Below are positions 34,637 through 45,192 of a stretch of 64,000 nt of DNA, piece after piece (within the stretch, counting starts at the first letter, position 1; each line of letters opens with the position of its first letter). The stretch covers positions 372,001 to 436,000 of the forward strand of contig NZ_SWBP01000002.1 in NCBI RefSeq assembly GCF_005116455.1, given 5' to 3'. The notes beneath the pieces were generated by a model. That model was not told the origin of the DNA and did not search any database. It saw only the letters and a program-made list of their open reading frames with translations. A program made the translations under genes and the position numbers. Source of the DNA: Pedobacter cryophilus. Lineage in GTDB: Bacteria > Bacteroidota > Bacteroidia > Sphingobacteriales > Sphingobacteriaceae.

Positions 34637-35617
34637 TTAAGCAATGTAACTCTCTAAAATTTTAAAGCCTTTGGTAGTAGAAATCTCTACTTTATCTGTT
34701 GTAGCCGGAATTAAAATACAATCGCCCATGTTTACTGGTAATTCTTCTACACCGTAGTTTAGCACATAAGAACCTTCTAAGCATACATGAATTACAAAAC
34801 TATCTATGGAAGTATAATCTCTATGCGTATTTTTTGTGTAATCTAAAACGTTGGTAGTAAAATAAGGGCATTCTACCAGTTCAACTACTTTGTTTTTACT
34901 TGGCTCGTAATTAGTTTTTATGTCTTTATAAAAATTATAATCAATAGCATCTAAAGCTTCAGTGGTATGCAATTCTCTTTTATTTCCTTTATCATCCACA
35001 CGGTCAAAATCATAAATTCTATAGGTAATGTCTGATGTTTGTTGAATTTCGGCAATCAATAAACCTTTACCAATGGTGTGCACTCTGCCAGCAGGTAAAA
35101 AGAAAACGTCATCAGCTTGTACTTCTTCCTTATTTAAAATATCATCTAATTTGCCCTCATTAAATTTCTTTAAATAAAGTTCTTTGTCAACTTTTTGGTT
35201 AAAACCCGATATTAAAGAAGCACCTTTATCAGCCTGTATCACATACCACATTTCGGTTTTACCAAAAGAATTATGACGTTTTTTCGCTAGCTCATCATCA
35301 GGGTGAACCTGTATAGATAAATCATCATTGGCATCAATAAATTTCACCAGTAAAGGAAATTCATTTCCAAAACGTTGATATACTTTTTTACCTACCAACT
35401 GTTCTTTTTCGGTAGTTAACAAATCAGCTAAATTTGTACCAGTTAATGGGCCATTGGCTATTACCGAAACGTCAGATTTTACACCTGATATCTCCCAAGT
35501 TTCGCCACAATTAGGAAGTGGAGAGAAATCTTTACCTAAATAAGTTTTAATTTTTTCACCGCCCCAAATTTTATCTTTAAAAATGGTTTTGAATTTTAGT
35601 GGATATAGGTTGCTCAT
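34637..35617 (-). CDS. manA: Class I mannose-6-phosphate isomerase
   Basis: This 326-residue zinc enzyme interconverts mannose 6-phosphate and fructose 6-phosphate. Cupin motifs are visible: DKIWGGEKI, SIQVHPDDELAK (zinc ligands) followed by KTEMWYV (Glu), and FLPAGRVHTIGKGLLIAEIQQTSDITYRIYDFDR. The ATG at 35617 (MSNLYPLKF) is preferred to the frame start at 35641. It is followed 49 nt downstream by the CvpA-CAP gene. An inverted repeat AACACAA/TTGTGTT lies at 35635-35661, just upstream of the start, and could be an operator (weak inference). Confidence 0.93.
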   Translation of the reverse strand: MSNLYPLKFKTIFKDKIWGGEKIKTYLGKDFSPLPNCGETWEISGVKSDVSVIANGPLTGTNLADLLTTEKEQLVGKKVYQRFGNEFPLLVKFIDANDDLSIQVHPDDELAKKRHNSFGKTEMWYVIQADKGASLISGFNQKVDKELYLKKFNEGKLDDILNKEEVQADDVFFLPAGRVHTIGKGLLIAEIQQTSDITYRIYDFDRVDDKGNKRELHTTEALDAIDYNFYKDIKTNYEPSKNKVVELVECPYFTTNVLDYTKNTHRDYTSIDSFVIHVCLEGSYVLNYGVEELPVNMGDCILIPATTDKVEISTTKGFKILESYIA

Positions 35618-35906
35618 AATATTTCTTGAGGTAAAACACAATTATAAACGCTGGTTGTGTTATTTAAATAAAATTTAAAATTACTTAATATTGCTTAATT
35701 CATCAATGATTTTATCATTCGCAAACGCTAAATATTTTGATGTAGGATGTGAAGTTCATCAATCATAATCATTCTTGGCTATTTCAAAAGCAATTTTAAT
35801 TTTTTTAATTTAATAGTTGTTTAATTTGAATAATCGGAAATTTGTTCTAATTTTAAATATTATGCTTGCATAGCATTTAACCACTTATAAACGATAAATT
35901 TTTAAA

Positions 35907-38630
35907 ATGAAAAAACTACTACTCTCGGGCATAGTAATGCTCTGTTTTTCACTATTGGCTTTTCCTGTTTTTGCCCAAAATGTTAAAGGTAAGGTCACTT
36001 CAAACGGTAATGAACCTGTTATTGGTGCTAGTGTTAAAGTACAAGGTACGTTTATTGGAACTTCCACTAATATTGATGGAAATTTTCAATTGAATGTAAA
36101 TTTTGATAAAACGCCTGTCATATTAGAAATATCGTCTATCGGGTTTGAATCGCAAAAAATTACGTTAAGTGGTCCAAATTCTGATCTTAAAATTCAACTT
36201 AAAGAAGCTACCCTAAATTTTGATGAGGTTATCGTATCTGCATCAAGAGTAGAGGAACGAATTTTGGAAGCACCGGTTACCGTTACCCAAATAAGCGCTA
36301 AGCAATTATTAAGTGGTGGTGGCACAGAAATGTTTAGTAATTTATCTCGCTATCAAGGTATAGACGTAAATAGTTCTTCTATGTTGTTAACTACTATTTC
36401 TACCAGAGGATTTAACAGTCCAAAATCAGAACGTATGATACAATTAGCTGATTATGTAGATACTCAAGTACCCAGTTTAAACTTAAATGCGGGTAATATG
36501 CTTGGAATTGCAGAATTAGATGTTCGTTCGGTAGAGATTATTCATGGTCCTGCATCAGCATTATACGGTGCAAATGCTTTTAATGGCGTTTTATTAACCA
36601 ACTCTAAAGATCCATTTTATTCAGAAGGATTATCTTTGAAATTAAGAGGTGGAAACAGAGATTTATTTGATGGCCAAATTAGATATGCCAAAAAGATTAG
36701 CGATAAACTGGCTTTTAAAATTAACGGATCTTACTTTACTGCAAATGATTGGTTAGCTGATGATTATTCATCAAAAAGAATTACGTCTGCCAAAAACTAT
36801 GCCCCTGGCTCTGCTTATGGTTATGATGCTTTAAACAAATACGGAGAAATTAGTACTACACAAGCTGGTGTAAGTATTATCCCAAATGAAGTAATTTATA
36901 CTCCAGGATGGACTGAAACTGGCTTAATAGCCGATGATAATAAAACAAAAGCTTATCGTATTAACCCAAGTATTTCTTATTTAATTACTGATAAAATAAA
37001 AGCCACTTTAGATTACAAAAGAGCAGGTGGAACTACCACTTACCAATCAACAAGTCGTTACCGTTTTAAAAATTTAAGTGTTGATCAGTTTAGAGCTGAG
37101 TTAAAATCTGACAAATGGTTTTTAAGAGCATTTAGAACCGAAGATAATGGTGCTGATACTTATGATTTAAGTTTCTTGGGCGCAAGAATGGCAACTTTAG
37201 ATCCTACAAAGGCAGGTATGCCCGCATTACCAGGTGGAGCATCTAGCTATACTGCTTTATTTTTTGGAACTTACGGTGCTGCGTTACAAGGTGGAGCAAC
37301 TCCAGCTCAAGCATATGCAGCGGCAAATGCAACTTGGCCAAAAGAAGGTTCTCCAGCTTTTAATACTTTACGTAAATATAATGCTGAGTTAAATCAACCA
37401 GAAGGATCAAGATTGCCAGTTAACTCTATCATGACTGATGTAAGTGGACAATATCAATTTGGTTTTAAATTTGCCGATGTTATTGTGGGTGGTGCTTATA
37501 GAGCTTTTGGTTTAGCTTCACAAGGTGCAGTTTTTGAAGATGCAGTTGGCGGAGAAAGAATTAGAAACAATGAATATGGTGTTTATGGTCAAGCGGCTAA
37601 AACATTTTTAGATGATGCACTTAAAATTCAAGTTGCAGGACGTTTAGATGATTTCAAAAACTTTGATGCTAAATTCTCTCCAAGAGCATCAGCTGTTTAT
37701 ACTTTTGGCGATAAAAGACAACATAATTTCCGTTCTAGCTACGGCGTAGCATTTAGAAGTCCAACACAAATTGATCAATACATTCGTTTAGATATTGGTA
37801 GTGCGCTATTATTAGGGAATGTTAGAAATGGTTTTAATGGATACACACCTGCAGCTTTAGCTCCAACTAATATAGCGGCTACTCTAGGTGGTTCTACAGC
37901 ATTTAATTATTCTGCACCAAGATTAGATTTAGAACAAGTAGCTACTTTTGAAGTGGGTTATAAAACCATCATAAAGGAGAAATTAACTTTTGATGTTACT
38001 TATTACAGAAGTGATTACGATAACTTTATTGGTGCACAGCCATTTATTGGTAATACTGACGGTTCACGCCCAACCCCAGGCCAATTAGCAGTAGCAGTAG
38101 GAGCAGTGCCTGCACCAGACCCTGATAACAATAATACAGTTGTAGCAAAAAATCGTTTAAGCAGTGCGTCAAGCCCAACACGTATTATTCAGGTTTGGTA
38201 TAATAGTACTCAGAAAGTAACCACACAGGGTGTGAGTTTTGGCTTAGGTTATAATTATATGAAAGAATTAAACTTTAACGCGAATTATAGCTATAATAAG
38301 ATTGGTGATTTACCAGCAGGATTTTTAGCTTTCTACAATACTCCAGAAAACAAATTTAATATTGGTGTTGATGGAGAAATCAAAAAGAAATTAGGCTATA
38401 ATGTGAACTACAGATGGCAAGAAGGTTTTACTTACGAATTCCCATTTGATGTAGGCCCAATTGATAATATTGGAACGTTAGACGCAACTGTAAGCTATAA
38501 ATTAGATAAAATGAAATCAACCCTTCAGTTGGGAGGTTCTAATTTAACAGATTCTTACAATAAACAAATTTGGGGAGGACCAAATTTGGGTAGAATGATA
38601 TTTGCAGGAATATTAGTTGAGTTAAAATAA
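35907..38630 (+). CDS. TonB-dependent outer-membrane receptor with carboxypeptidase-like domain
   Basis: This 907-residue protein has a signal peptide ending PVFAQ, a carboxypeptidase-regulatory-like beta domain (about residues 24-105: GKVTSNGNEPVIGASVKVQG), a plug (about 115-230: EEVIVSASR-type block VIVSASRVEERILEAPVTV and IHGPASALYGANAFNG) and a beta barrel to the terminal IFAGILVELK. It imports an unknown ligand with TonB energy. No SusD-like partner or degradative enzyme is adjacent, so it does not look like a SusCD polysaccharide locus. A terminator follows at 38650. Confidence 0.94.
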   Translation: MKKLLLSGIVMLCFSLLAFPVFAQNVKGKVTSNGNEPVIGASVKVQGTFIGTSTNIDGNFQLNVNFDKTPVILEISSIGFESQKITLSGPNSDLKIQLKEATLNFDEVIVSASRVEERILEAPVTVTQISAKQLLSGGGTEMFSNLSRYQGIDVNSSSMLLTTISTRGFNSPKSERMIQLADYVDTQVPSLNLNAGNMLGIAELDVRSVEIIHGPASALYGANAFNGVLLTNSKDPFYSEGLSLKLRGGNRDLFDGQIRYAKKISDKLAFKINGSYFTANDWLADDYSSKRITSAKNYAPGSAYGYDALNKYGEISTTQAGVSIIPNEVIYTPGWTETGLIADDNKTKAYRINPSISYLITDKIKATLDYKRAGGTTTYQSTSRYRFKNLSVDQFRAELKSDKWFLRAFRTEDNGADTYDLSFLGARMATLDPTKAGMPALPGGASSYTALFFGTYGAALQGGATPAQAYAAANATWPKEGSPAFNTLRKYNAELNQPEGSRLPVNSIMTDVSGQYQFGFKFADVIVGGAYRAFGLASQGAVFEDAVGGERIRNNEYGVYGQAAKTFLDDALKIQVAGRLDDFKNFDAKFSPRASAVYTFGDKRQHNFRSSYGVAFRSPTQIDQYIRLDIGSALLLGNVRNGFNGYTPAALAPTNIAATLGGSTAFNYSAPRLDLEQVATFEVGYKTIIKEKLTFDVTYYRSDYDNFIGAQPFIGNTDGSRPTPGQLAVAVGAVPAPDPDNNNTVVAKNRLSSASSPTRIIQVWYNSTQKVTTQGVSFGLGYNYMKELNFNANYSYNKIGDLPAGFLAFYNTPENKFNIGVDGEIKKKLGYNVNYRWQEGFTYEFPFDVGPIDNIGTLDATVSYKLDKMKSTLQLGGSNLTDSYNKQIWGGPNLGRMIFAGILVELK

Positions 38631-38649
38631 TTTTCATGTTAATTTTAGG

Positions 38650-38683
38650 AATCCCGGCTATTTAGGTAGTCGGGATTTTTTTT
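38650..38683 (+). terminator. Rho-independent terminator of the TonB receptor gene
   Basis: AATCCCGGCTA pairs with TAGTCGGGATT (one mismatch) around a short loop, followed by eight T residues. It lies 20 nt past the stop codon. Confidence 0.85.
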
Positions 38684-38763
38684 GTTTCCTTTTTTCCTGA
38701 TAATTAGTTTTAAATTTATAGTTACAAGGTTAACAAGGGAATTATTATTAAATAAAATAAGCT

Positions 38764-39528
38764 ATGAACAGCTGGAATCTAAATCATAAAAAAGTATTAA
38801 TTACAGGCGGAACCAAAGGAATTGGAAAGGCAACAGTTGAAGCTTTTGCTGAGCTAGGCGCAATCATAATTTTTACTGCAAGAAATAAGGATGAAGTGAT
38901 GAAAATGGAACAGGAATATGTTTCAAAAGGATATCATGTAATGGGTTTTGTGGCAGATGTGACCCTTGCAAAAGATAGATTAGCAGTAGTAGATCATATT
39001 CATAAACTCTGGGGCAAATTAGATGTTTTGGTAAACAACGCAGGGATGAATATCAGAAAGAAAACGATAGAATATACCGAAGAAGAATATCAAAAAGTTT
39101 ATCATACCAATTTTTTTAGTGCTTTTGAATTTTGCAGGCTTTGCTATCCTTATTTGTTGGCAGCTAAAAATTCGGCAATTATAAATGTAGCATCGGTTGC
39201 TGGAAGTTTTGATGTAGGTACGGGTTCTCCGTACGCTACCTCCAAAGCCGCAATGATTCAAATGAGCAAAAGTTTAGCAGTAGAATGGGCAAAAGAAGGA
39301 ATTAGGGTCAATACAGTTTCGCCTTGGTTTACAGTTACTCCTTTAACCACTTCATATTTAGCAGATTTAGAAAGATTAGAAAAAATACAAAAACGTACGC
39401 CAATAGGTAGGGTAGCACAAGCCGAAGAAGTAGCATCAGCTATTGCTTTTTTTGCAATGGATAAAGCGTCTTACATCAGCGGTCAGCATTTAATTATAGA
39501 TGGAGGCTTAACTTCAGGCGTTTTTTAA
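38764..39528 (+). CDS. SDR family oxidoreductase (tropinone reductase-like)
   Basis: This 254-residue short-chain dehydrogenase has the cofactor motif GGTKGIGKAT (residues 15-24), LVNNAGMN, the catalytic Ser in VASVAGS, and the YATSK catalytic Tyr and Lys. The C-terminal block PIGRVAQAEEVASAIAFF and SGQHLIIDGGL is standard. NADP use is suggested by KxxR-type residues after strand 2 (TARNKDEV). The closest pattern is the plant tropinone-reductase-like branch; the substrate is unknown. It is convergent with ywbE, 7 nt away. Confidence 0.9.
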   Translation: MNSWNLNHKKVLITGGTKGIGKATVEAFAELGAIIIFTARNKDEVMKMEQEYVSKGYHVMGFVADVTLAKDRLAVVDHIHKLWGKLDVLVNNAGMNIRKKTIEYTEEEYQKVYHTNFFSAFEFCRLCYPYLLAAKNSAIINVASVAGSFDVGTGSPYATSKAAMIQMSKSLAVEWAKEGIRVNTVSPWFTVTPLTTSYLADLERLEKIQKRTPIGRVAQAEEVASAIAFFAMDKASYISGQHLIIDGGLTSGVF

Positions 39529-39535
39529 GAAATTA

Positions 39536-39736
39536 TTAGTCTTTTTCTAAAATTTCTTGTACACGTCCAACTTGTCCGTCATCTAACATCACTTTTATGC
39601 CACGATGATGTTTTGGCGCACTTGTTAAAATACGTTTTACAATACCTTCTGTAAGCTCACCGCTGCGTTGGTCTTTTTTTAACACGATATTAACTAAAGC
39701 ACCTATTTTAATATTATTTCTAATTGTTCCGTCCAT
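39536..39736 (-). CDS. ywbE: YwbE family protein (DUF2196)
   Basis: This 66-residue protein matches the YwbE family over its whole length: KIGALVNIVLKKDQRSGELTEG, VKRILTSAPKHHRGIKVML and GQVGRVQEIL. The fold is a small beta barrel and the function is unknown. It lies 3 nt downstream of the APC permease gene and is probably co-transcribed. It is convergent with the SDR gene. Confidence 0.9.
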   Translation of the reverse strand: MDGTIRNNIKIGALVNIVLKKDQRSGELTEGIVKRILTSAPKHHRGIKVMLDDGQVGRVQEILEKD

Positions 39737-39739
39737 TTT

Positions 39740-41539
39740 TTAAATAATTAATCTTACACCGCCTAGTTCCGCTATTCTATGAGGGAAACTATTTCCGGGA
39801 GAGCCAATAAACATAAAATTTACCGGAATATTCCACTCAACAGATAGCTCTTGTATCAATTTAGGAGAAAATATCCTGTCTTTTAATTGAACATATTCTA
39901 TATCAATATCGGGGTAAACCCTATCTAAAACCTCTATATCGCTTATTAAATTAGGAGGTGTTTCTTCTCCTTGTTTTAGAACATTAACAATTTTAATTTT
40001 TCGGGTATGCTCATTATTTTTCAAATAAAGCATCACCTTATTAAGGTTTGCTACATTATCTCCTTTGGTAAAAAACACAAATTCTTGCTCATTAATTCTA
40101 TGGATGAGTCTAATTAAACTTTTGTTAATTACATAGACCATTTTTCTTAACGGTACACCTACTTGATGTTTATCAATAAAATCATGCAAGGGATTAAACA
40201 AGTATTGGATAGCGTGAATTAAGAATTTGATAAGCGCCGTTCTATTCAGCATGATCATTAAAAAGATAATGGCCGGTATAAAATACTCAAGGAAAACTAC
40301 AATATTTCTTGGTTGATCACTACTTGCGGGCTTAATAAGTATGTTTCCCAGCAAGGCAATTAAAACGGCTCCTAAAGCAAAAAGTACGGTAATCCAGCTC
40401 GCTATTTCTGGTCGGGGTAATTTTTTTCTTTTTATTTTTAGCAGGATATTACCAATTGCAAATAAAGCCATAACAGCTAAAAATGAAATGGTATAAACAC
40501 CAGCCAATAAACTTACATTTCCATTTGTGATGATCAACACCGAAACACTGAGGATAAAAAACAACAATATAATTCTGTAAGAACTGCCTTTTTTATTCTT
40601 TTTAAGAAAGTAATTAGGCATCACTCGGTCTAATGTCATACGTTCTAATAAACCAGATACGCCTACAAAAGAAGTTAAAACGGCTCCACTCAATACTAAA
40701 ACTGCGTCAATAGAAATTACAAAAGCCAGCCAGCCACCAGCAGAAATTTCGCCCATGTGAGATAAAAGTGTGGTATAATGAACCTTTACTTCAGAAATTG
40801 GTAAAACAGTAATGGCTAAAAATGCAATTAATGGATTAAGCACACTTACCACAATCCACATGTTTTTTAATGTTTTAGGAAAAACACCTTCTTTTTGCTC
40901 TTCCACAAAATTAGCCGAACTTTCAAAACCGCTTATACCCAACATGGAGGCCGCAAAACCAAAAAATATGGCAGTAGCGATGCTTCCTGATGGTAAAGGA
41001 CTTTTCCAATTTCTAATGAGTTCATCAAAACCAGTTTGCGAAACATAAATGACCATAGCTGCAATTAATACCACCATGGTAGTGAGGTGAAATATAAAAA
41101 TACCAATAGCCACTTTTGCAGATTCTGTGATGCCCATAATGGTTAAACCCGCAAATATTGCTAATAGGATAATTGTAGACAAGATGATGGGTAGAGAAGG
41201 GATAAGATGATGTAAATAATGCATCCCCTCATTTGCAGAAATTACCGCCGTAGCCATGTAGGAAAGCAAGGTTAAACAAGCTGCCAGTGAGGCCATAGAC
41301 TTGTTGGTGGTATTTAATAATGCATTATAAGCACCTCCATTTAATGGTAAAGCACCAACAACTTCACCATAAATTTTTCTGAAAGAAAAGAGTACAACGG
41401 CTACAATTAAAAGTGTTATCCAAGCATACTGACCAGCAAAACTGATGGTTAAAGCAGATACATACAGCACCGAAGAGCTGATATCATTTCCGCAAATAGA
41501 TGTTGATGCTAATTCTCCTAATTTTTTATCTTCTTTCAT
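39740..41539 (-). CDS. APC family amino-acid permease with C-terminal cytosolic domain
   Basis: This 599-residue protein has about 12 membrane helices in residues 1-430 with APC features (GNDISSSVLYVSALTI, YGEVVGALPLNGGAYNALLN, GISGFESSANFVEEQ). The roughly 130 residues after the last helix (from about 460) are soluble and read as an alpha/beta domain (KIKIVNVLKQGEE, IEVLDRVYPDIDIEYVQL, PVNFMFIGSPGNSFPHRIAELGG), absent from simple permeases. Similar extended permeases occur in Bacteroidota. Substrate unknown. The upstream icd gene is separated by a terminator; ywbE follows within 3 nt. Confidence 0.88.
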   Translation of the reverse strand: MKEDKKLGELASTSICGNDISSSVLYVSALTISFAGQYAWITLLIVAVVLFSFRKIYGEVVGALPLNGGAYNALLNTTNKSMASLAACLTLLSYMATAVISANEGMHYLHHLIPSLPIILSTIILLAIFAGLTIMGITESAKVAIGIFIFHLTTMVVLIAAMVIYVSQTGFDELIRNWKSPLPSGSIATAIFFGFAASMLGISGFESSANFVEEQKEGVFPKTLKNMWIVVSVLNPLIAFLAITVLPISEVKVHYTTLLSHMGEISAGGWLAFVISIDAVLVLSGAVLTSFVGVSGLLERMTLDRVMPNYFLKKNKKGSSYRIILLFFILSVSVLIITNGNVSLLAGVYTISFLAVMALFAIGNILLKIKRKKLPRPEIASWITVLFALGAVLIALLGNILIKPASSDQPRNIVVFLEYFIPAIIFLMIMLNRTALIKFLIHAIQYLFNPLHDFIDKHQVGVPLRKMVYVINKSLIRLIHRINEQEFVFFTKGDNVANLNKVMLYLKNNEHTRKIKIVNVLKQGEETPPNLISDIEVLDRVYPDIDIEYVQLKDRIFSPKLIQELSVEWNIPVNFMFIGSPGNSFPHRIAELGGVRLII

Positions 41540-41565
41540 AGGTTTACTCTAAAGATTAAATATAA

Positions 41566-41597
41566 AAAAAGCCTGAGTTTTTTAACTCAGGCTTTTT
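41566..41597 (-). terminator. Rho-independent terminator of icd
   Basis: AAAAAGCCTGAGTT (41566-41579) and AACTCAGGCTTTTT (41584-41597) form a perfect 14-bp stem with T runs on the minus-strand 3' side. It lies 24 nt past the icd stop and 27 nt before the permease start. Confidence 0.9.
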
Positions 41598-41620
41598 AGA
41601 TTTTATTTTTCAACTAAAGA

Positions 41621-42844
41621 TTATCTTAGTTTAGCTTGTAGATTTTCATCTATAGCCGCTAAGAAATCTTCAGTATTTAAATATTGATCTTTTGTTACTT
41701 TATTTCCGTGGATACAAACCGCTAAATCTTTAGTCATTTTGCCACTTTCTACAGTTTCAATACAAACCTGCTCTAAAGCTTGGCAAAAATTAATCAATTC
41801 TTGGTTATTGTCTAATTTCCCACGGAATTCTAAACCTCTTGTCCATGCAAAAATAGATGCAATTGGGTTTGTAGAAGTTGGTTTTCCATTTTGGTGATCA
41901 CGGTAATGACGAGTTACTGTACCATGTGCAGCCTCAGATTCCATAGTTTTACCATCTGGAGTAATTAATACAGATGTCATTAAACCTAAAGAACCAAAAC
42001 CTTGTGCTACTGTATCAGACTGTACATCGCCATCATAGTTTTTACAAGCCCAAACAAAGTTACCGTTCCATTTTAATGCAGAAGCAACCATGTCATCAAT
42101 TAAACGATGCTCATAAGTTATACCTGCTTCGGCGTAAGCAGTTTTAAATTCATTTTGATAAACTTCTTCAAAAATATCTTTAAAACGACCGTCGTATTTC
42201 TTTAAAATGGTGTTTTTTGTAGAAAGGTATAAAGGCCATTTTTTGCTTAAAGCTTGATTAAAACAAGATCTTGCAAAGCCAAAAATACTTTCATCTGTGT
42301 TATACATGGCTAAAGCAACACCGTCTCCTTTAAAGTTAAAAACTTCAAATTCTTGAACAGTTCCGTCTTCGCCTTCAAATTTTACAGTTAATTTTCCTTT
42401 TCCTTTGGTTACAAAATCAGTAGCTCTGTATTGATCTCCAAAAGCATGACGACCAATACAAATTGGTGCTGTCCAGTTTGGTACTAAACGAGGTACATTG
42501 CTCATTACAATAGGCTCACGAAAAACAGTTCCATCTAAAATATTTCTGATAGTTCCGTTTGGAGATCTCCACATTTGTTTCAATCCAAATTCTTTTACAC
42601 GAGCTTCATCAGGTGTAATGGTTGCGCATTTAATACCTACGCCGTACTGTTTAATGGCATTTGCCGCATCTATAGTAACTTGGTCATCGGTTTCATCACG
42701 ATATTCCATTCCTAAATCATAATATTTAATATCAAGATCAAGGTAAGGGAAGATCAATTTATCTTTAATGAATTTCCAGATGATTCTGGTCATTTCGTCA
42801 CCGTCTAACTCTACAACTGGGTTAGCAACTTTGATTTTACTCAT
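41621..42844 (-). CDS. icd: NADP-dependent isocitrate dehydrogenase
   Basis: This 407-residue enzyme converts isocitrate to 2-oxoglutarate in the TCA cycle. It belongs to the eukaryote-like dimeric subfamily: [15 protein letters not shown] at the start, [53 protein letters not shown] and the metal site [28 protein letters not shown], plus [14 protein letters not shown] that sets NADP use. A TATCTTTAC box at 42880-42888 may be its promoter. It is transcribed alone. Confidence 0.96.
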   Translation of the reverse strand: MSKIKVANPVVELDGDEMTRIIWKFIKDKLIFPYLDLDIKYYDLGMEYRDETDDQVTIDAANAIKQYGVGIKCATITPDEARVKEFGLKQMWRSPNGTIRNILDGTVFREPIVMSNVPRLVPNWTAPICIGRHAFGDQYRATDFVTKGKGKLTVKFEGEDGTVQEFEVFNFKGDGVALAMYNTDESIFGFARSCFNQALSKKWPLYLSTKNTILKKYDGRFKDIFEEVYQNEFKTAYAEAGITYEHRLIDDMVASALKWNGNFVWACKNYDGDVQSDTVAQGFGSLGLMTSVLITPDGKTMESEAAHGTVTRHYRDHQNGKPTSTNPIASIFAWTRGLEFRGKLDNNQELINFCQALEQVCIETVESGKMTKDLAVCIHGNKVTKDQYLNTEDFLAAIDENLQAKLR

Positions 42845-42990
42845 AATTTATAGTTTTCTGTCTTCAAATTTCACGAGGCGTAAAGATAAGTTTTTGATTT
42901 TAAACAGCATGACTTAATTATAAATGTTTTATTAAGTTTTTTCAATATTGGCATATTTCTGGTGGTGTTTTCATTGTAAAAAGAATCATT

Positions 42991-43392
42991 ATGAAAAATA
43001 AGCCAAAAAATAATATTGATGAACGTTTCAACAGGGACGGAGAGTCTGATTTAAGAGATAATGAAGCTCAAGATCTTAAATATAATGAGAAAAAAAATAG
43101 TTTTGAGTTAGATGTAGAATCAGAAGATGAAGATTACCAGCATGATGATCCTTATGATACTGCGGCAGATGCCGGTGAGGATATGAATTCTGATTACGAC
43201 CAAGCCAACCCTTATGTTGGTGATGAGTATGATAAAAACCTTTCCTTAGAAACCGAGGTAGAGAAATTAGGGATGCACCTTACCACAGATGATTCTCTAA
43301 AAGTGAATGAAGTGGATGATGAGTTAAGTCAAACACCAGAAGATAATAGAGATGATTTAGACGAGGAAGGTTATCCTAAATTTAAAAAATAG
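42991..43392 (+). CDS. Hypothetical acidic protein
   Basis: This 133-residue protein is extremely acidic and polar: runs such as ESEDEDYQHDDPYD and NRDDLDEEG, with basic residues only at the ends (MKNKPKNNIDERF, YPKFKK). No hydrophobic segment or cysteine is present, and it is likely intrinsically disordered. I do not recognise a family. It is convergent with dnaX, whose end is 3 nt away, and divergent from icd. The clean open frame, start and Bacteroidota-like codon use support a real gene. Confidence 0.7.
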   Translation: MKNKPKNNIDERFNRDGESDLRDNEAQDLKYNEKKNSFELDVESEDEDYQHDDPYDTAADAGEDMNSDYDQANPYVGDEYDKNLSLETEVEKLGMHLTTDDSLKVNEVDDELSQTPEDNRDDLDEEGYPKFKK

Positions 43393-43395
43393 CGC

Positions 43396-45192
43396 CTAAT
43401 CTAAATCTAAATTAAAGGTTTTTCTAAAGTCTTCTAATTTTGGGTTTTTCTTTACCATAAACAAATACTTATCTGTAGAAGTGTAAGGCTTTTTGTTTTC
43501 TAACTGCTCTACAATTACGGTTTCTAATTGGATAGAGAAATTATGTAAATGGGTTCTTAGGTAGTTAAGAATGCCGGTTTTTTCATGCAATAGCTCACCA
43601 GCCTGAAACTTATTTTCTATTTGTAGTTCTATAATGTAGTTTTCTTTTAGGGTAGGAGTGTAGTTATCCATTAAGGTTACTAAACTCATTTTGTTTTCGG
43701 ATTTTACCTGCTTTGAGTAGTTAACCCAAGCTTTTATAAAATCTTCTTGCGTAAAATCTTCTTTTTCATTTCCTGTTACCTCTATTATTTCTACTTCTTT
43801 TTCTTCCTTAGTTTTTATACTATTAGGATTATTTAAATTAGGAATAAGTGTAGCAATGCCGCTTTTGGGTAAAAATGATTTAGGCGTAATAGGTTTGGTT
43901 TCTACTTCTTTTTCGTCGGTTTTTTCTACAGGTTTAGGCTCTGTTTTAGGAATTTGAGGAATAATACTTGGAGCTGGCTTTATCGAAGTTTCTACAGTTT
44001 TTTTGTATTCGGCAGGGTCTTCAGCTAAAACTGTTTCAGGTTTTTTTTTTAATTGCTCAGCTAAAAGCTGAACATTTTCTGATTGACTTAATTGTAAAGC
44101 CTGTGATAGATGACTTATTTTTATGAGGGTGAGTTCTACCTGTAACCGCTGATTTTTGCTGATTCTGTAATTTAAATCACATTGGTTACTAATATTTAAT
44201 GCGCTTAACAAGAAAGAAGCAGGTGCTTGTTTGGCTTGCTCTAAATATTTCAACTTAATGCTTTCGCTTACTTCTAAAAGTTGTACTGTAGCTGCATCTT
44301 TACAAACTAAAACATTTCTAAAATGATTAGCTAAACCTGTAATAAAGTGGTTTCCATCAAAACCATTATTTAAAATTTCGTCGAAAAGTAATAATGCTGC
44401 TGGTGTGTTTTGTGTTAAAAGAAAATCGGTGATTTTAAAGTAATAATCATAATCTAAGATGTTTAAATTATCAATTACTGCTTGGTAGTTTACCGCTCGA
44501 TTAGAAAAACTCACAATCTGGTCAAACATAGAAAGGGCATCTCTTAAACCACCGTCGGCTTTTTGGGCAATCAGATGTAAGCCATCTATATCATAAGCTA
44601 TTTCTTCTTTTGTTGCAATGCTGGCTAAATGATTAGCCATATCTTCCACCCTTATTCTGTTAAAATCAAAAATTTGACAACGAGATAAAATAGTAGGTAA
44701 AATTTTATGTTTTTCTGTGGTGGCTAAAATAAAAATAGCATAAGAAGGTGGTTCTTCTAATGTTTTTAAAAAGGCGTTAAAGGCACTTTGCGAAAGCATG
44801 TGTACCTCATCTATAATATAAACTTTAAATTTTCCGGCTTGTGGCGGGATACGAACTTGTTCTATTAGGCTACGAATATCATCAACAGAATTATTTGATG
44901 CAGCATCTAATTCATGAACGTTAAAAGAATTTCCGTTTTGGAAAGAGTTGCAAGAATCACATACTCCACAGGCTTCATGAGTATCAGTAAGGTTGGTGCA
45001 GTTGATAGATTTTGCAAGAATACGGGCACAAGTAGTTTTACCAACCCCTCGTGGTCCACAAAAAAGAAAAGCTTGTGCCAACTGATTGTTTTTGATGGCA
45101 TTTTTTAGTGTATTGGTAATGTGTTGTTGTCCAACTACACTATCAAATAGCACTGGCCTGTATTTTCTAGCCGAAACAATAAAATTTTCCAT
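43396..45192 (-). CDS. dnaX: DNA polymerase III subunit gamma/tau
   Basis: This 598-residue clamp-loader ATPase loads the sliding clamp on DNA. It has RKYRPVLFDSVVGQQHI at the start, Walker A GPRGVGKTT (about residues 45-53), a four-cysteine zinc module from SINCTNL to CDSCNSF, Walker B IIDEVHML and the sensor SRCQIFDF. The C-terminal third is a Lys/Pro/Glu-rich linker and a tau-like tail. The frame extends 24 codons upstream, but the ATG at 45192 (MENFIVSARKY) matches the family. No frameshift signal for a short gamma form was noted. Confidence 0.95.
   Translation of the reverse strand: MENFIVSARKYRPVLFDSVVGQQHITNTLKNAIKNNQLAQAFLFCGPRGVGKTTCARILAKSINCTNLTDTHEACGVCDSCNSFQNGNSFNVHELDAASNNSVDDIRSLIEQVRIPPQAGKFKVYIIDEVHMLSQSAFNAFLKTLEEPPSYAIFILATTEKHKILPTILSRCQIFDFNRIRVEDMANHLASIATKEEIAYDIDGLHLIAQKADGGLRDALSMFDQIVSFSNRAVNYQAVIDNLNILDYDYYFKITDFLLTQNTPAALLLFDEILNNGFDGNHFITGLANHFRNVLVCKDAATVQLLEVSESIKLKYLEQAKQAPASFLLSALNISNQCDLNYRISKNQRLQVELTLIKISHLSQALQLSQSENVQLLAEQLKKKPETVLAEDPAEYKKTVETSIKPAPSIIPQIPKTEPKPVEKTDEKEVETKPITPKSFLPKSGIATLIPNLNNPNSIKTKEEKEVEIIEVTGNEKEDFTQEDFIKAWVNYSKQVKSENKMSLVTLMDNYTPTLKENYIIELQIENKFQAGELLHEKTGILNYLRTHLHNFSIQLETVIVEQLENKKPYTSTDKYLFMVKKNPKLEDFRKTFNLDLD

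Noticed and set aside
35907-38630. SusC of a polysaccharide utilization locus
   Set aside because: No SusD-like lipoprotein or carbohydrate-active enzyme gene is adjacent; the neighbours are an isomerase and an SDR.
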